A stretch of 64,000 bases of DNA, taken from assembly GCA_965197795.1 (NCBI GenBank), contig OZ240228.1, positions 496,001 through 560,000 of the forward strand. Direction: 5' to 3'. The notes below the pieces were generated by a model that was not told the DNA's origin, made no database searches, and saw only the letters and a program-made list of their open reading frames with translations. Positions 37,936-48,149 of this stretch are shown in pieces (the first letter of the stretch is position 1; each line of letters opens with the position of its first letter). Position numbers and translations under genes: made by a program. This DNA is from WHTK01 sp965197795. Its GTDB lineage: Bacteria; Chloroflexota; Dehalococcoidia; DSTF01; WHTK01.

Positions 37936-38193
37936 ATGAGCGTGGACACCGATAGCGAAGGCCGGGTCTGGCTGATCGTCGGCACCGACTCGGGCTTCGA
38001 GGGGCTGAGCGCCTTCTACTATTCTCGCATCTCTTGCACGCTGAGCATTGTGGAGCTTCCAAGTACCGGTGGCCACAGTCCGCCGGTCTGGGCAATAGTC
38101 CTAGTGGCGGGAATAGGCGCAGCCCTGGTGGGTCTAGGACTAGCGGCTCCTCAACCTCTTCTAGGTCCGCGGGTTTCACACTATGGCGCGTAA
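37936..38193 (+). pseudogene. C-terminal fragment of a surface protein with an LPxTG-like anchor
   Basis: The 85-residue frame contains VELPSTGGHSPPVWAIVLVAG followed by IGAALVGLGLA, i.e. an LPSTG motif, a hydrophobic helix and a short tail. This is the layout of a sortase anchor, though the tail is not strongly basic. The upstream part of the protein is missing, so it is a remnant. Confidence 0.5.
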
Positions 38194-38560
38194 GCTCGTC
38201 AGTCAACGGGTAACGAAGTACCTGGTAGAGGGTATCCAGGCGCTCATTGCCCTCACCGATACAACCCCAGCCGGCTCTCGCGCCGACTTTATGGCTCCTG
38301 CGGCTTGCCCCCTCATCGCGCGTTCCTTCGGTGTGGCTACTTTCGCGACAATTTTGGGCAGCGTCGTATTAGTTGAAACGGCAACGCAGATCGCCAGTCC
38401 TACGCTTGCGGGAATCATCTTCGATTCCACCGGCTCCTATGACCTGGCGCTGGTGATGTTCGCCTTGGCTTTCCTTACGGCTGCCGTGCTGTTCGCCGCC
38501 TCCGCGCGCTTCCGCCTCCCGCTGAACCAGTACGTGCCGGGCAGCACTTCCTCTCGCTAA
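38183..38560 (+). pseudogene. MFS transporter, C-terminal fragment
   Basis: The reading LGSVVLVETATQIASPTLAG and YDLALVMFALAFLTAAVLF matches the last two helices of a major-facilitator permease. The first ten helices are absent. Confidence 0.55.
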
Positions 38561-38628
38561 CACCCTGCCAAGCAGAAAGAACACCATCGGCAACAGCGGA
38601 CCCAGCAGCCTCTCCGATTCGTCCCGGG

Positions 38629-39075
38629 TCAGGAGTTGGACTTAGAAGGGGAGGCGTCGCACCACATGCGGCAGCCCGTCACGCCCAGGGCTATGGGCAG
38701 CATCGTGTCCACCACCGCCCAGATGATCCATGCCGGATCGTTCCCTTCCAGGTTGTCCGCTCCGTGGGCCAGAAGGGAAAACCAGTTGTGCATGAACAGA
38801 ATCATGATCGCCGCGGTGAGGTAGAAGAGGAGGTTTACCTCCAGGTACCTGCGCGTCACTGGCTCGCCAGCGTCAGGTCCGCCCTCGCTCGCCATGCGGC
38901 GGGCGTTGAAACCCAATGCCAGGACCAACCCGGCGAACATGAATGCGTCTAGAACGTACCAGGCATCCTGGACTTCGAAGACATTGACGAAGAATGTGTT
39001 GATGATGAACCAGACCGCCACCACCACGGCGATGCCAACCAAGTAGGCCCCAAGCGGTTTCTGTAGCCCTTCCAT
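38629..39075 (-). CDS. Four-helix membrane protein of unknown function
   Basis: A 148-residue protein with four hydrophobic stretches (AYLVGIAVVVAVWFIINTFF; VLDAFMFAGLVLALGF; LEVNLLFYLTAAIMILF; IIWAVVDTMLPIALGVTG). The ATG at 39075 follows GGGGGAGCT. The family was not recognised. Confidence 0.65.
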   Translation of the reverse strand: MEGLQKPLGAYLVGIAVVVAVWFIINTFFVNVFEVQDAWYVLDAFMFAGLVLALGFNARRMASEGGPDAGEPVTRRYLEVNLLFYLTAAIMILFMHNWFSLLAHGADNLEGNDPAWIIWAVVDTMLPIALGVTGCRMWCDASPSKSNS

Positions 39076-39742
39076 AGCTCCCCCGTTCTCGCTAATTCCT
39101 CGGCCCGGACCCCGGGGGGATCCGACTCCTCCGTGGGAGTGGAAAACCCAACCCGCAACCTAGATCGGCAGCCCGGCCAAGCCCTTCATACCGCGCAGGA
39201 CTCCCCGTCATTGTCACTAAAGCGTATCTGAAACTGCTATCCAGGACGTTCCGGCGAGACCATGAAGCATCACACTTCACCCACTCTCGTATGCGATAGG
39301 CATGATACCTCTAGATCCTTATTTCACGGCGGCGCGCGCTCCTGCCAACCACGCTCTACGAGGGGTTGCCTTCTAGACTTTTGACCCGCCCTCCCGTCGT
39401 GATTGAGGATCAACCCGTAGGCAAGGGGCTGACAGATTCAGCGACAGTAGCAATCACATGCTCGGCCACGAGGACGATCTCTCCTTCTGCATGGCATCGA
39501 CTGCCCATCTAGTTGGCATTGCAACTGAGCTCGGCTGCTAGCCTTGCCGTGACTGGGATTTGCGTCCGAGGCCCAATTGAGCAAGCCCAGCCGGCCTGCT
39601 AGCCTTCATGCAAGTCTCTTGCCAGTCCCACCGGACATCAAGGAACCAGCTGGGCAACAGAATCCGTAAAGCAGCGAAACATCAGGGCCTGCCCAATGGG
39701 TATGGTTAAACGCGCTGCCATGAGCAGCTAGAACGGAGACGC
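39076..39742. other. Long intergenic region, no gene seen
   Basis: About 670 bases without a convincing coding frame. It separates the divergent membrane protein and DinB genes and may hold both promoters. Confidence 0.4.
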
Positions 39743-40246
39743 ATGATGGACGAACGCGAATTGTTGATTGAGGAGCTCGCCGACGGGCATCGTATGGTCG
39801 GTGCGGCCTTGTCCGACCTGAGCAGTGAGGTTGCCGAATGGCAACCCGGCGGCACCGCAAACTCGATCGCCAGCCTCCTGGCCCACACAATCGTCGTCGA
39901 GGACGCGGTAGTGAATCAGATGCTTAAGGGCGGCCAGCAGCTGTTCGTAAGCGGCGATTGGGCGGCGAAGACCGGCATCCCGGCTGAAGACAACGAAATT
40001 TGGCAGCCAGGCTGGTCTCTAAATATTGAAGCGTTCAATGCCTACCGCCGGGAAGTGCAGCAGAGCATGGACGACTTCATGGCCGGTCTCGACCCGGCGA
40101 CACTCGACGATGATATCGAGGCGTTCGGCAGCCCGCGACGCAGAGGCTGGATGCTGAGAGTGGCGGCGAGCAACCACATCCTCAGCCATCTGGGAGAGGT
40201 CTCCACCTTGCGCGGTATGAAGGGCTTGGCCGGGTTGCCGATCTAG
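39743..40246 (+). CDS. DinB-family protein
   Basis: A 167-residue four-helix-bundle protein: LADGHRMVGAALSDLSSEVA, TANSIASLLAHTIVVEDAVV with the first metal-binding His, and SNHILSHLGEVSTLRGMKGL with the C-terminal His residues. DinB/YfiT-like proteins are metal-dependent thiol transferases or damage-inducible proteins of mostly unknown role. GGAGACGC precedes the start. Confidence 0.8.
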   Translation: MMDERELLIEELADGHRMVGAALSDLSSEVAEWQPGGTANSIASLLAHTIVVEDAVVNQMLKGGQQLFVSGDWAAKTGIPAEDNEIWQPGWSLNIEAFNAYRREVQQSMDDFMAGLDPATLDDDIEAFGSPRRRGWMLRVAASNHILSHLGEVSTLRGMKGLAGLPI

Positions 40247-40321
40247 CTTGCCGTGACCCAAGGTAGGCGGCCGCGAACCAAGAGCCCAGCCATATTCTGA
40301 ACAACCAAGGAGACACTGAAG

Positions 40322-40429
40322 ATGAGCGAGGCCAAAGAGGTTATCATCGTGAGCTCGGACGAAGTGGCGGGTCGCCGGACGTCCTCGCCTAGCATCACGA
40401 TGAGTGAGGGGCCGCCGCCCTACCTGTGA
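40322..40429 (+). pseudogene. YbjQ-like N-terminal fragment
   Basis: A 35-residue ORF behind AAGGAGACACTGAAG reading MSEAKEVIIVSSDEVAGRR, which resembles the N terminus of YbjQ-family proteins, and then diverges to a stop. The rest is missing, probably by frameshift or deletion. Confidence 0.35.
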
Positions 40430-40964
40430 TGATGGCGATGGTGCCCCATCGCTCCAATGCGAACCCACGACGAATGAGAGCGTGCCTCCCGCTGCGGCCA
40501 GATGAACGATGGTCAACTGAACGACCCAGAAGATGACCTTCCGACACCACTTGACGGGACATGACCGAGGTGGGGGCGTAGTAGTCAAAAGGGCAACCTT
40601 GCAGTGTCTTGCAGATCGGCCCGACCCCAGAGCACGCACACTCCGCGTTGATGTAGCGGTCATCTTATCCTCCTCACCCCCACTGGTCTCAACCTGCATT
40701 GGTCTCAACCTGACGACGCGCCCGCCTGTACGGAAGTACCGACTCTACCAGTCTAGGACAGGAGCAGTCCGCCCAGGACGTGATCGCCCAGAGCGAGGGA
40801 CCGGAGCTCCTCCGCGCGTTCTGGAAGACCATCTGCGACATTTCTGTGCTGGACCGGACATGCGACTCGTCCAATGGGATGACCATCTCGTGCAGAGTGC
40901 CACGTTGGAGAGTTTTTCGGCTCGTCGATGGCTGCATCGACGGTCGGGCCTCGAGATCAAACAG
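40430..40964. other. Region without a recognisable gene
   Basis: Short open frames only, none with a family-like pattern. Confidence 0.35.
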
Positions 40965-41060
40965 ACCCCCTACAGCTGCATCGCCGGACTGCAGGCGGCG
41001 TGCGCTGTCCGCCGCCTGCCTGCTGCTCACGCTGGTGCGAATGCGGCGCGCGGTAACCCG
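40965..41060 (-). pseudogene. Tyrosine recombinase 3'-end scrap
   Basis: Matches the last about 40 codons region of the recombinases at 46813 and 53085 (minus-strand CSPAMQL then stop; + strand tacagctgcatcgccggact), with substitutions and an indel. A downstream match (gcgttacgagttct) is shared with 46749. Confidence 0.55.
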
Positions 41061-41969
41061 ATAAAGCCATAGCGTTACGAGTTCTCTGTAGCTTGGTCGG
41101 GCCCCGCGCCGACCGGCTCCGTACCCCGCTGCTGTTCAAGGGTCAGCGCCCAATCGAAGTCCGTCGCGTTGCCCACGTAGGCAATGACCCCACATTCGCC
41201 GCCGATTCAATGGGGAAACCATGCAAGTTGGTACTACTGGCTGCGCCCCTGGAACGACTCGAGGATCGCGAGCAGAGATCCAGCAAGTGGCGACCCATCG
41301 GGAATGCCAGACAGGATCTCGTCGACGAGCCCTTGCCCTGCACTTGCTCTAGTCTCAGTCCCCCGCCGCCAACACCTAGGGCGTCCAGGCGGCCGCCGAG
41401 CGTAACCGCGGCCAGTTGATCGTCGGTCGCGCCGTCTGTGGTCAGGCTTACAGCCCAAGGACTATCGGCTCCTGAAGCCGCCCCCCGATGCCCCGCTCGT
41501 CGGAACGCCCGTCTCGCCGAGGGTGAACTCGGTGAAAACGACGGCCAGGATTGTCTGGCACCCATCTAGACAGGGGCCGACTTGGCCCGCGTAGCTTCCC
41601 TGGCCCTTCAACCTTCAATCCCCATTCTCGATCCGTCAGGCGGCTTCAGTCGCGCTACGGTTCATCCAGACCACCCCAGAAGGCGGCTGTCCAGCTCCTC
41701 GAGGCTGTGTCTGTAGAGGCAGTAGCGCTCGTCCAGCAGGATGTGGCGATGGACGGCAGTAAAGGGTGGTTGAGAACGTTCAACGCGAGCCCTCGCTCAT
41801 GGAGCGACCTTTACCTTGGCGAGATAGCGAGGCGACTTCAAGCAACATCTCCGCCGCGCCTATTGGCCTGTAAATTTGCACCCGACGGGGAACAGCCTAG
41901 AGCCTTCCGGCAGAAGGGCACCGTTTGACATGATTATCATGGACAGCAAGCAAGAGAGGGAGGCTGCGC
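41061..41969. other. Degraded region, no intact gene
   Basis: The minus strand has LAAVTLGGRLDALGVGGGGL (about 41370-41430) and, in another frame, GLVDEILSGIPDGSPLAGSL (about 41270-41330), suggesting a frameshifted gene of unknown family. Nothing else was recognised. Confidence 0.35.
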
Positions 41970-42036
41970 ATGACGGACAGCGAAGAGTTGGATCCCAGAA
42001 ACGTTAGGGAATTATCCATTTGTGTACCAAAGTGGC

Positions 42037-42204
42037 CTACTTGGGCAGCGTACCGTACTTCCGCTTGTACTCTTCCTCGTAGCGCCAGACTTCCTTCGGC
42101 CTAGCCTTCATCACCACATCGGCCACCTGCTCAGGCGTTGCGTTGATGCGCTCCGGCATGACGAGCTTGGACGGACGGCCTCGTTGCTTCTTCTGGCGTG
42201 GCAT
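42037..42204 (-). CDS. Small AT-hook-like accessory protein of transposon B
   Basis: A 55-residue basic protein starting MPRQKKQRGRPSKLVMPERI, with an RGRPSK AT-hook-like core, then TPEQVADVVMKARPKEVW. ATG 42204 has AAGGGACC upstream. An earlier ATG at 42261, overlapping the corrected methylase stop (ATGA), is an alternative. Short Arg/Lys-rich ORFs of this kind are, in my recollection, often next to ISXO2-like transposases. The role is unknown. Confidence 0.6.
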   Translation of the reverse strand: MPRQKKQRGRPSKLVMPERINATPEQVADVVMKARPKEVWRYEEEYKRKYGTLPK

Positions 42205-42257
42205 TGGTCCCTTCCTAAAGCCTTCTGAATATGCGATGGGCAGTAGATGCGTAGGCG

Positions 42258-44811
42258 TCATGCGTAGGCGTCATGGGTAGGGTCGGCGTCTCTCCACTTA
42301 AGCATCTCACTGCCAAGCGAATCTTCAAAACGACTGCGTTGATCATCGGCTTGAGCAGCGAGAGTTAGATACTTCTCGTACTCGCTCTTGGCTGCATTGA
42401 CAAACCGCTGGCGTTCATCCATTGGAGGGACCGGCACCCTGATATTCTCAACAAACTCCTTGGTAATTCCGCCTTGCGCCCCCCCCCCCCGATACCTCCC
42501 GCTTGATCTGTTGCTGGCCTAGCCAAGACTTCAAGAAGAAGAAGATGTACTCCGTATTGAGGCTCCTTCGTTCTTCTAATTTATCGGCGGTAGGTTCATC
42601 GTCGCCCGGTAGGGTCGCTCCAATGCTCAATTTGAAAATGTGTTCGTTGATGAGGCATTTATCCTCGTCGAAGTCGGGGCGCACTAGCCCTATCTTGCCG
42701 GTTGTGGCACCGTCTTTGGCTATAAGTATATCCAGAGGATAAACCGCTGCTCGTTCTTGGTTCGCTTCAAAAAAGGCCTCATCGGTAAAACATGGGTCCC
42801 GCTGGAGGTCTAGTATTCCATCTGCGCCGATGCTCCCAACCATAATGATGGGTATTGATCCGACGCTATACGTCGCACCTCCTGGCGGCGACTTACCGCT
42901 CTGAATTTCACAGACGGAGACCTCTTGGAGAGTGTGCACTGGGTGCGGTATCCTCTCAAAGGCTTGTTGAATGATGGGGCCTTGGTAGTGATACGCGGGA
43001 TCAAGGCGAAATTTGTTGACCACATTCTTCCTGCGCACACGAATGACTTTATCGTCTAGGGAACCAGTCCCGTTCCGGTAGTGTTCAAGCAACACGGGCA
43101 AGTCGCTGTCGTCAGGCCTAGTTGTAGAGTCATAGCCGATATGTTCAGCAATCGCCATGAATATAGGGTAGTCTTGGTCCCGTTGTTCGCCAGCCCTCCA
43201 CTTTCGGGCAAGAACCAAACTGGTCTTCATGCCAGACCCTGCTTTGCGAAAAGCGAAGGATGGCAGGGTGACCACAGCCATGATGTGGAAGTTTCCCAAG
43301 AGGTACTCTCGAACATATTGGTCGGATGGATTGGACAGGATTCCATCTGGCACAACCATTCCGAGCCGCCCGCCCTCTTGCAAGAACAAGTTACAACGCT
43401 CAATGAACAGGACTTCTGACTTAACAGACCTTTTCCCCCGCGACAGAACGTAATTATTGAGGTCGGATTGCCCCAGTTTATCGCGCTCATGATCCTTTAC
43501 TGAATCGCCGAAGGGAGGATTGGTGAGGATAAGGGTAAAGGCACCATTCTTGATATTGGGATTGATGAAGTTGGTGTCAAATGCGCTCTGAGCTTCTATG
43601 TTGGTGTGGCCATCATCGTTGATAACCATGTCCATCATGGCTACCCTGGCAATCTTCTCGTTGATTTCCACACCGTATATGTGATTTTTAGCAAACTCAT
43701 TTTTCAGCTGGTATATGGTGGCATCATCCCCGATATACCCCGCCTCAATTTGCTGAAAGACTTGCTTCATAGAATAGACCAGAAACCCTCCGCTCCCGCA
43801 AGCCGGGTCGAGTAGAGTGTCATCAATATTAGGCTGCGCCAATCCCACCAGGAAATCAACAATTTCCCTCCGAGTGAAATACTGCCCCAAGCGCCCCCGG
43901 AAGACCTCCCCCAAAAACTGTTCGTATGCCCGTCCCTTGGCATCTGGGTCAGTGCGAGCCAGGGAAATGTGTTGCAACAGCTTGACGACGTTGGCAATCT
44001 TCCTCGGCTCGGAGCGTATATCGTCTGTGAATACCCCTGAGTCAAGGGCTTTGGCCGCTCTGTACCGCTCCACAACCCTATCGGCTACCATGATGTCAGT
44101 TTCCTGGTCACCCCATTGAAAGGTGTAGGGCTGGCCGTTCTGTGTTCGCCTCTCATCGTACATCTTGGCAAACATGAGCTTGCTCATTTCATCAAACGCC
44201 ATCGTCGGGTCAACTCGTCCACCCGACCATAATTCGTTGTGGCATTTGTCAAAGGTGGAAGCCAAGATGTTGTCACTGACAACCCCTAAGTCTGCCCCTC
44301 CACGATGGAACAGATATGTGGGAACGTCCCCGTAGTTACTAGGTATGTCGGCTATAACGTTTTGCTCGCGTTCCAAGCCACCTTCACCCTGAACACGCCA
44401 AGTTTGTTTAGGTTTATCCCCGTCATAGAAAACCGCATACTCAGCAGCCAGAGCATTTGCATTCCCGAACACCTGCTCAACCTTCTGATCCCTCTCGGAA
44501 GTGGAGAGGTTGGGCGCAGCCGTTTCCACGGCGATATAAGGGTCCCGACGACGGTCATCCTTGAATACAACGACATCGGCCCGATAATTTGGGGTCCGAC
44601 CTGGGGTGGTGACCTCAGTGCGCATCCGCAACGGGGAATACTCATATGTGAAGATGATGGTCAGGATTATCTCTGCCCTGACCTGTTCCTCAGGATCACT
44701 CCACTGGTAGGTCGCTTCTCTCCCCAAGCGGTAAGTCACCTCATTCTTGGGTTCATCTATGGCAATGACACCCATCTCAAGGCCCTTGCGTAGCAAGTCA
44801 GGGTCAATCAT
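42258..44811 (-). CDS. N6-adenine DNA methylase fused to a specificity domain (type I-like), with homopolymer frame break
   Basis: The N-terminal region (about 1-150) is a type I restriction N-terminal-like domain (PEEQVRAEIILTIIF, YRADVVVFKDD). The methylase core has DPACGSGGFL and TNPPFG (NPPF catalytic motif). After about residue 600 comes a HsdS-like target-recognition half (VSVCEIQSGKSPPGGATYS, ILIAKDGATTGKIGLV). As written the frame ends at 42448, 17 residues after a run of 12 G (42490-42479). With 11 G it continues GGGAQGGITKEFVENIRVPV, a canonical HsdS end, to TGA 42260-42258. The ATG overlaps the transposase stop by 4 bases. Confidence 0.85.
42479..42490. repeat. Homopolymer C12/G12 tract inside the methylase gene
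   Basis: Twelve C on the + strand (G on the coding strand). The number 12 puts the specificity tail out of frame, and 11 would restore it. Slippage at such tracts causes phase variation in restriction-modification genes of other bacteria. Confidence 0.75.
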
Positions 44812-45771
44812 GACTGACCTCCACCGGTAAGCTCGACATAGGGCAGCCGCTTGTCCACAGACTTCTGCACCATGAGAGTCAGCTGTGCCTCTGTGTCGAT
44901 CGGGCGGATGTTGTGACGGCCTGAGAATTCGTTGACGTAGCGTCCGAGGTGCTTACGGCTGAAATGGTGGTAGACGCCATCGTGTCCACGTTTCAGCATG
45001 GCCCAGTGGCTTTCTATCCCGTTGGTGTGGGCCATGTTCACGGACATACTCACCAACGCTGTGCCGTACCGCCGCATGGGGCCAGCGTAGGCCATTGTAT
45101 GCCGCCGCCTCGTCGGTGTAAATCACCGCACCCTGCTGGGTGTTACGGTGGACGAAGCCTTGAAGAGTGGGGGCGTCCGTGGCAGTCACCACTTCGGCCT
45201 TGACCCTGTTGGTCTTACGATCCTTGATGCCTGCCACGGCGGTCTTGCCTACAGGCCCGCGCCCTGCATGGAGCTTCTTGTTGGCGTGCTTGTTGCCCTC
45301 TTTGCCGCCAAAGTAAGTCTCATCCACTTCAACTGGACCTTCCATTCGCCTTTCCTCATCGTTCCATATCTCGCGTATCCGGTGGGCCAGGTGCCAAGCG
45401 GACGGCTGGCGAATTTCCAAGTCTCGATAGAGCTTCATGCTGGAAACGCCCTTGAGGTTCGTGACGTACAGGTAGTAGGCCAAAGCCCAATCGCTCAACG
45501 GCAGCTTGCTGTCGTGCATGATGGTTCCGGTCTTGACGGTGAAGTTTTTGCCGCAAGCCTTGCAGTGGTACTGCGCCGTCTGGCGGTTGGACTTTCGGGT
45601 GCTGATGCGGTCGCTCTCACAGTGAGCACACCGTATACCCTCGGGCCAGCGTCGAGCCACGAACCAAGCCTCAGCCTTGATGGGGTCGCCGAACTGTTGC
45701 AGCGCGGTTTTGAGGCTAATACCCTTGCGGTAGAACTTGCCGGGGGCAGACCTTCCAATACTCATTGTCAC
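44808..45771 (-). pseudogene. ISXO2-like (IS1595) transposase of transposon B, one frameshift
   Basis: The N-terminal part (45771 to about 45035) has a zinc ribbon CAHCESDRI...HCKACGKNF, FTVKTGTIMHDSKLPLSDWA, and VEVDETYFGGKE with acidic catalytic residues. The C-terminal part continues in another frame with HTNGIESHWAMLKRGHDGV and FSGRHNIR. The switch is near 45035, between YVREHG and HTNGIE. The stop at 44808-44810 overlaps the methylase start, which suggests coupled expression. Confidence 0.85.
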
Positions 45772-46812
45772 TATCCCTATCTAGATTATAGGGATAGTGT
45801 ACCAATCTGGCGCCTAGAAAGCAAGGGGTTTTGGTACACAAATGGATAATTCCCAAACGTTACCTTCTCCCAGGCCCAAGGCTACGAAGCGCTACCGGGC
45901 CCGCTGGCGCTCGGAGAAATCAGTAAGGAAGCCCGCACCAAGCTGTGGGATTTGTTGGCTCATACTGCATGGGCACCACCTCTAGGACGATATCATGGAT
46001 CGCCATTGTCCCGTTGGGAACCAATACTTGCAGAATTGCACCTGGACTTCCTGAAGCTTCCTAAAGATGAATTCACTGCAGCTAACGATAAGCTCTATGG
46101 CGAGTATAGGGCCCTGATTCTGGATAGCCTCCCATTCAACAAGGTGTCCGACCTATTCCAAATGATCATGCGGCACCCGAAGTGCCCACCTACTTTCACT
46201 ACGGATGTCGCTGAGATCTTCGTTCGCTGTCGTCTAGCCTATGTCGTCGACATCGAGAAGCCCGCAACCATTCTCCCTGCCGCCCCTAAACAGGAAGGCA
46301 AAGTTATAGTCGAAGCGATCGGGGAATTCCGCGAGGCTGGACTCCACGGATCTGAGGCCCATCTTCGACAGGCAGCGGCACTCATCAATAGCGGCGACTG
46401 GCCAGGAGCAATACGAGAGAGCACTCACGCCGTCGAGTCTGTGGCTCGCCAGTTGGCCCCAGACGCATCCAGCACATTGGGGCCTGCGCTGACGTCATTG
46501 GAGAAGACCGGCCGATTGCATCCTGCGCTCAAAAAAGCGTTCAGCAACCTCTACGGATACGCATCAGACGAGGAAGGCATCCGCCATTCTCTAATAGACG
46601 ATGCAGCGTCTCCGGCAGGGCAGGATGAGGTGGTCTTCATGTTAGGGGCCTGCGCTTCGTTTGCAAGCTACCTGTGGCGCAAGCACCCGACAGGAAGCTA
46701 GAAGTGCCGCGTGAGTGGATCGAAGTGGCGTAACAAGATCAAGTCATCGCGTTACGAGTTCTTCGCGGCTCGGTCCGGATTGCCGAGCTGGAGCGAGACC
46801 TAACAGCCCACC

Positions 46813-47713
46813 CTACAGCTGCATCGCCGGACTGAAGGCAGCGTGCGCCTTTGCCGCCTGCTCTGAGTCGTATGTCGCGGAGTAACGACGGACCATCATC
46901 GGGCTTGAGTGACCAAGAGGTACTGGACATCGAGCTCGCGGGCATTGACTCTGATCGCCCAGGTAGCGAAGGTGTGACGGAAGCGGTGGGGGTTGACCTG
47001 TCTCACCCCAGCCCTCAGGCCGTGACGAGTGAACATAACGTTCATATGGTGATTACGAAGCGGTTGGCCGTCTACGGTCTGGAAGAGGTGGCCTTCGCTC
47101 CAGCCGCGAAAGTCGTCTAGGTAGGTTCTGAGGGCAGCGAGGGCTACTTCGCTTATCGCCGTCCAGCGCTGCTTCCGTCCCTTGCCTTGAAGGACGCGGA
47201 CACGGCCCTCGTCGAAGAGGACATCGCAAAGCTCAAGCGAGACGAGCTCGCTTGAGCGCACGCCGGTATCTAGGAGGAAGAGGATCATCGCCCTCATGCG
47301 AGAGCCCACGTAGGTCTTGGGATTGCAGGCAGCAAGCAAGGTCGTTAGGTCGTCTTTAGTAAACGGCTGGACGACCTTCTGCTCGCGCCGGACCATCGGC
47401 ACCCGCATGAACGGGTTCTCCTCGACGTAGTCCAGGCGTCGGCACCAGGAGAAGAACGCCTTGACCTCACGCTGGCGGCGGTGCTGAGTACCGGCGCTCA
47501 CGCCGCGGTCGCGCACCCAGCCCATGAAGAGGTAGACGTGGGCCGGCCCGAAGGCTTCTATATTCTATTCTCCGGCAGGCCAAGCTCGCGCACCGCCCCT
47601 TGGAACTGGCGCAGCGTCTCGGCGTAGGACTGGACCGTGCGGTCCGTCTTGCCTTCTACTGTGCAGGCTGTGAGGTAGAGAGGGATGAGCTGGTCGAGTA
47701 TTGGCAAGTGCAA
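46813..47713 (-). pseudogene. Tyrosine recombinase (XerC/D-like integrase), copy 1, two frameshifts
   Basis: From TTG 47713 (AAGGAGG upstream) the N-terminal SAM-like domain reads ILDQLIPLYLTACTVEGKTD and AETLRQFQGAVRELG, then breaks near 47567. The catalytic domain (to about 46925) has the first Arg in DTGVRSSELVSL and HRFRHTFATWA. It breaks again at LDVQYLL; in the next frame LGHSSPMMVRRYSATY gives the last His and the Tyr, ending AFSPAMQL. It was the likely integrase of the tRNA-Lys island and is inactive as written. Confidence 0.8.
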
Positions 47714-48149
47714 CCTCCTTAAGTCCGGTGGTCACACACAACTCACTCCGCCGGGGGAACAAGTCAAGCTAAGAGACCGGCTGGACTCTCAGATGCCGAA
47801 GAGTCGCTAGCTGACAGCGAAGGCAACCGCTCTGGTCCAGATGGCGACAATGTGGAGAGAGGGGGTGTTAACCCGAACCCCCGCACGCCGGGCCGTGAGG
47901 CGTGAACATCACCTTCATGTACTCTTCAGGGGGCGGCGTACGCTAGCGGATATAGGGGAAGGCCGGAGGAGGCATCGATGGAGCGACAGACGTTGGTATT
48001 TGTCACGGAGCGGGGGACGCAGAACACCGTCCGGTTTCACCAGTACTGGACATCGAGCTCGCGAGCCTTGACCTCGTGTGGTGGTTCCGCGACGGCCGAC
48101 CGTGTACCGCCAGGTTAGTAGGCGACGCGTCTGGAGGGGGCAGTTCCCC
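47714..48149. other. Region with a short recombinase echo, no gene
   Basis: About 48045-48075 matches the ARELDVQY part of the recombinase (ctggacatcgagctcgcgag). Nothing else is recognisable. Confidence 0.35.

Larger units (their letters stand above)
42007..45854. mobile_element. IS1595-type (ISXO2-like) transposon B with DNA methylase passenger, 3848 bp
   Basis: Perfect 25-bp inverted repeats (42007-42031, 45830-45854; outer end GGGAATTATCCATTTGTGTA) are flanked by an exact 8-bp duplication AAACGTTA (41999-42006, 45855-45862). On the minus strand in order are the transposase, a DNA methylase-specificity gene whose ATG overlaps the transposase stop, and a small basic ORF. Its sequence ends differ from those of transposon A, so the two are separate elements of the same family. 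Confidence 0.9.
41970..46701 (+). pseudogene. AbiJ-NTD4-like abortive infection gene interrupted by transposon B
   Basis: The 5' end is at 41970-42006 (MTDSEELDPRNV, GGGAGG upstream) and the rest at 45863-46701. Deleting transposon B and one copy of the AAACGTTA duplication restores a continuous frame, DPRNVTFSQAQGYEALPGPL, of about 291 residues. The N terminus (FSQAQGYE..PGPLALGEIS then RTKLWDLL) matches the AbiJ N-terminal domain 4 pattern. The C-terminal half (AALINSGDWPGAIRESTHAVES; LHPALKKAFSNLYGY; EGIRHSL) is helical, HEPN/abortive-infection C-terminal-like. It was probably a phage-defence gene; it is now split. Confidence 0.75.

Noticed and set aside
42241..42280. Tandem gcgtaggcgtcat repeats as a regulatory element
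   Set aside because: Only two to three imperfect units occur and they fall in the coding overlap of the methylase tail and the accessory ORF; no further support.
46890..46930. Programmed -1 frameshift at LDVQYLL of the recombinase
   Set aside because: No slippery sequence lies at the break; a shared one-base deletion followed by duplication explains both copies.
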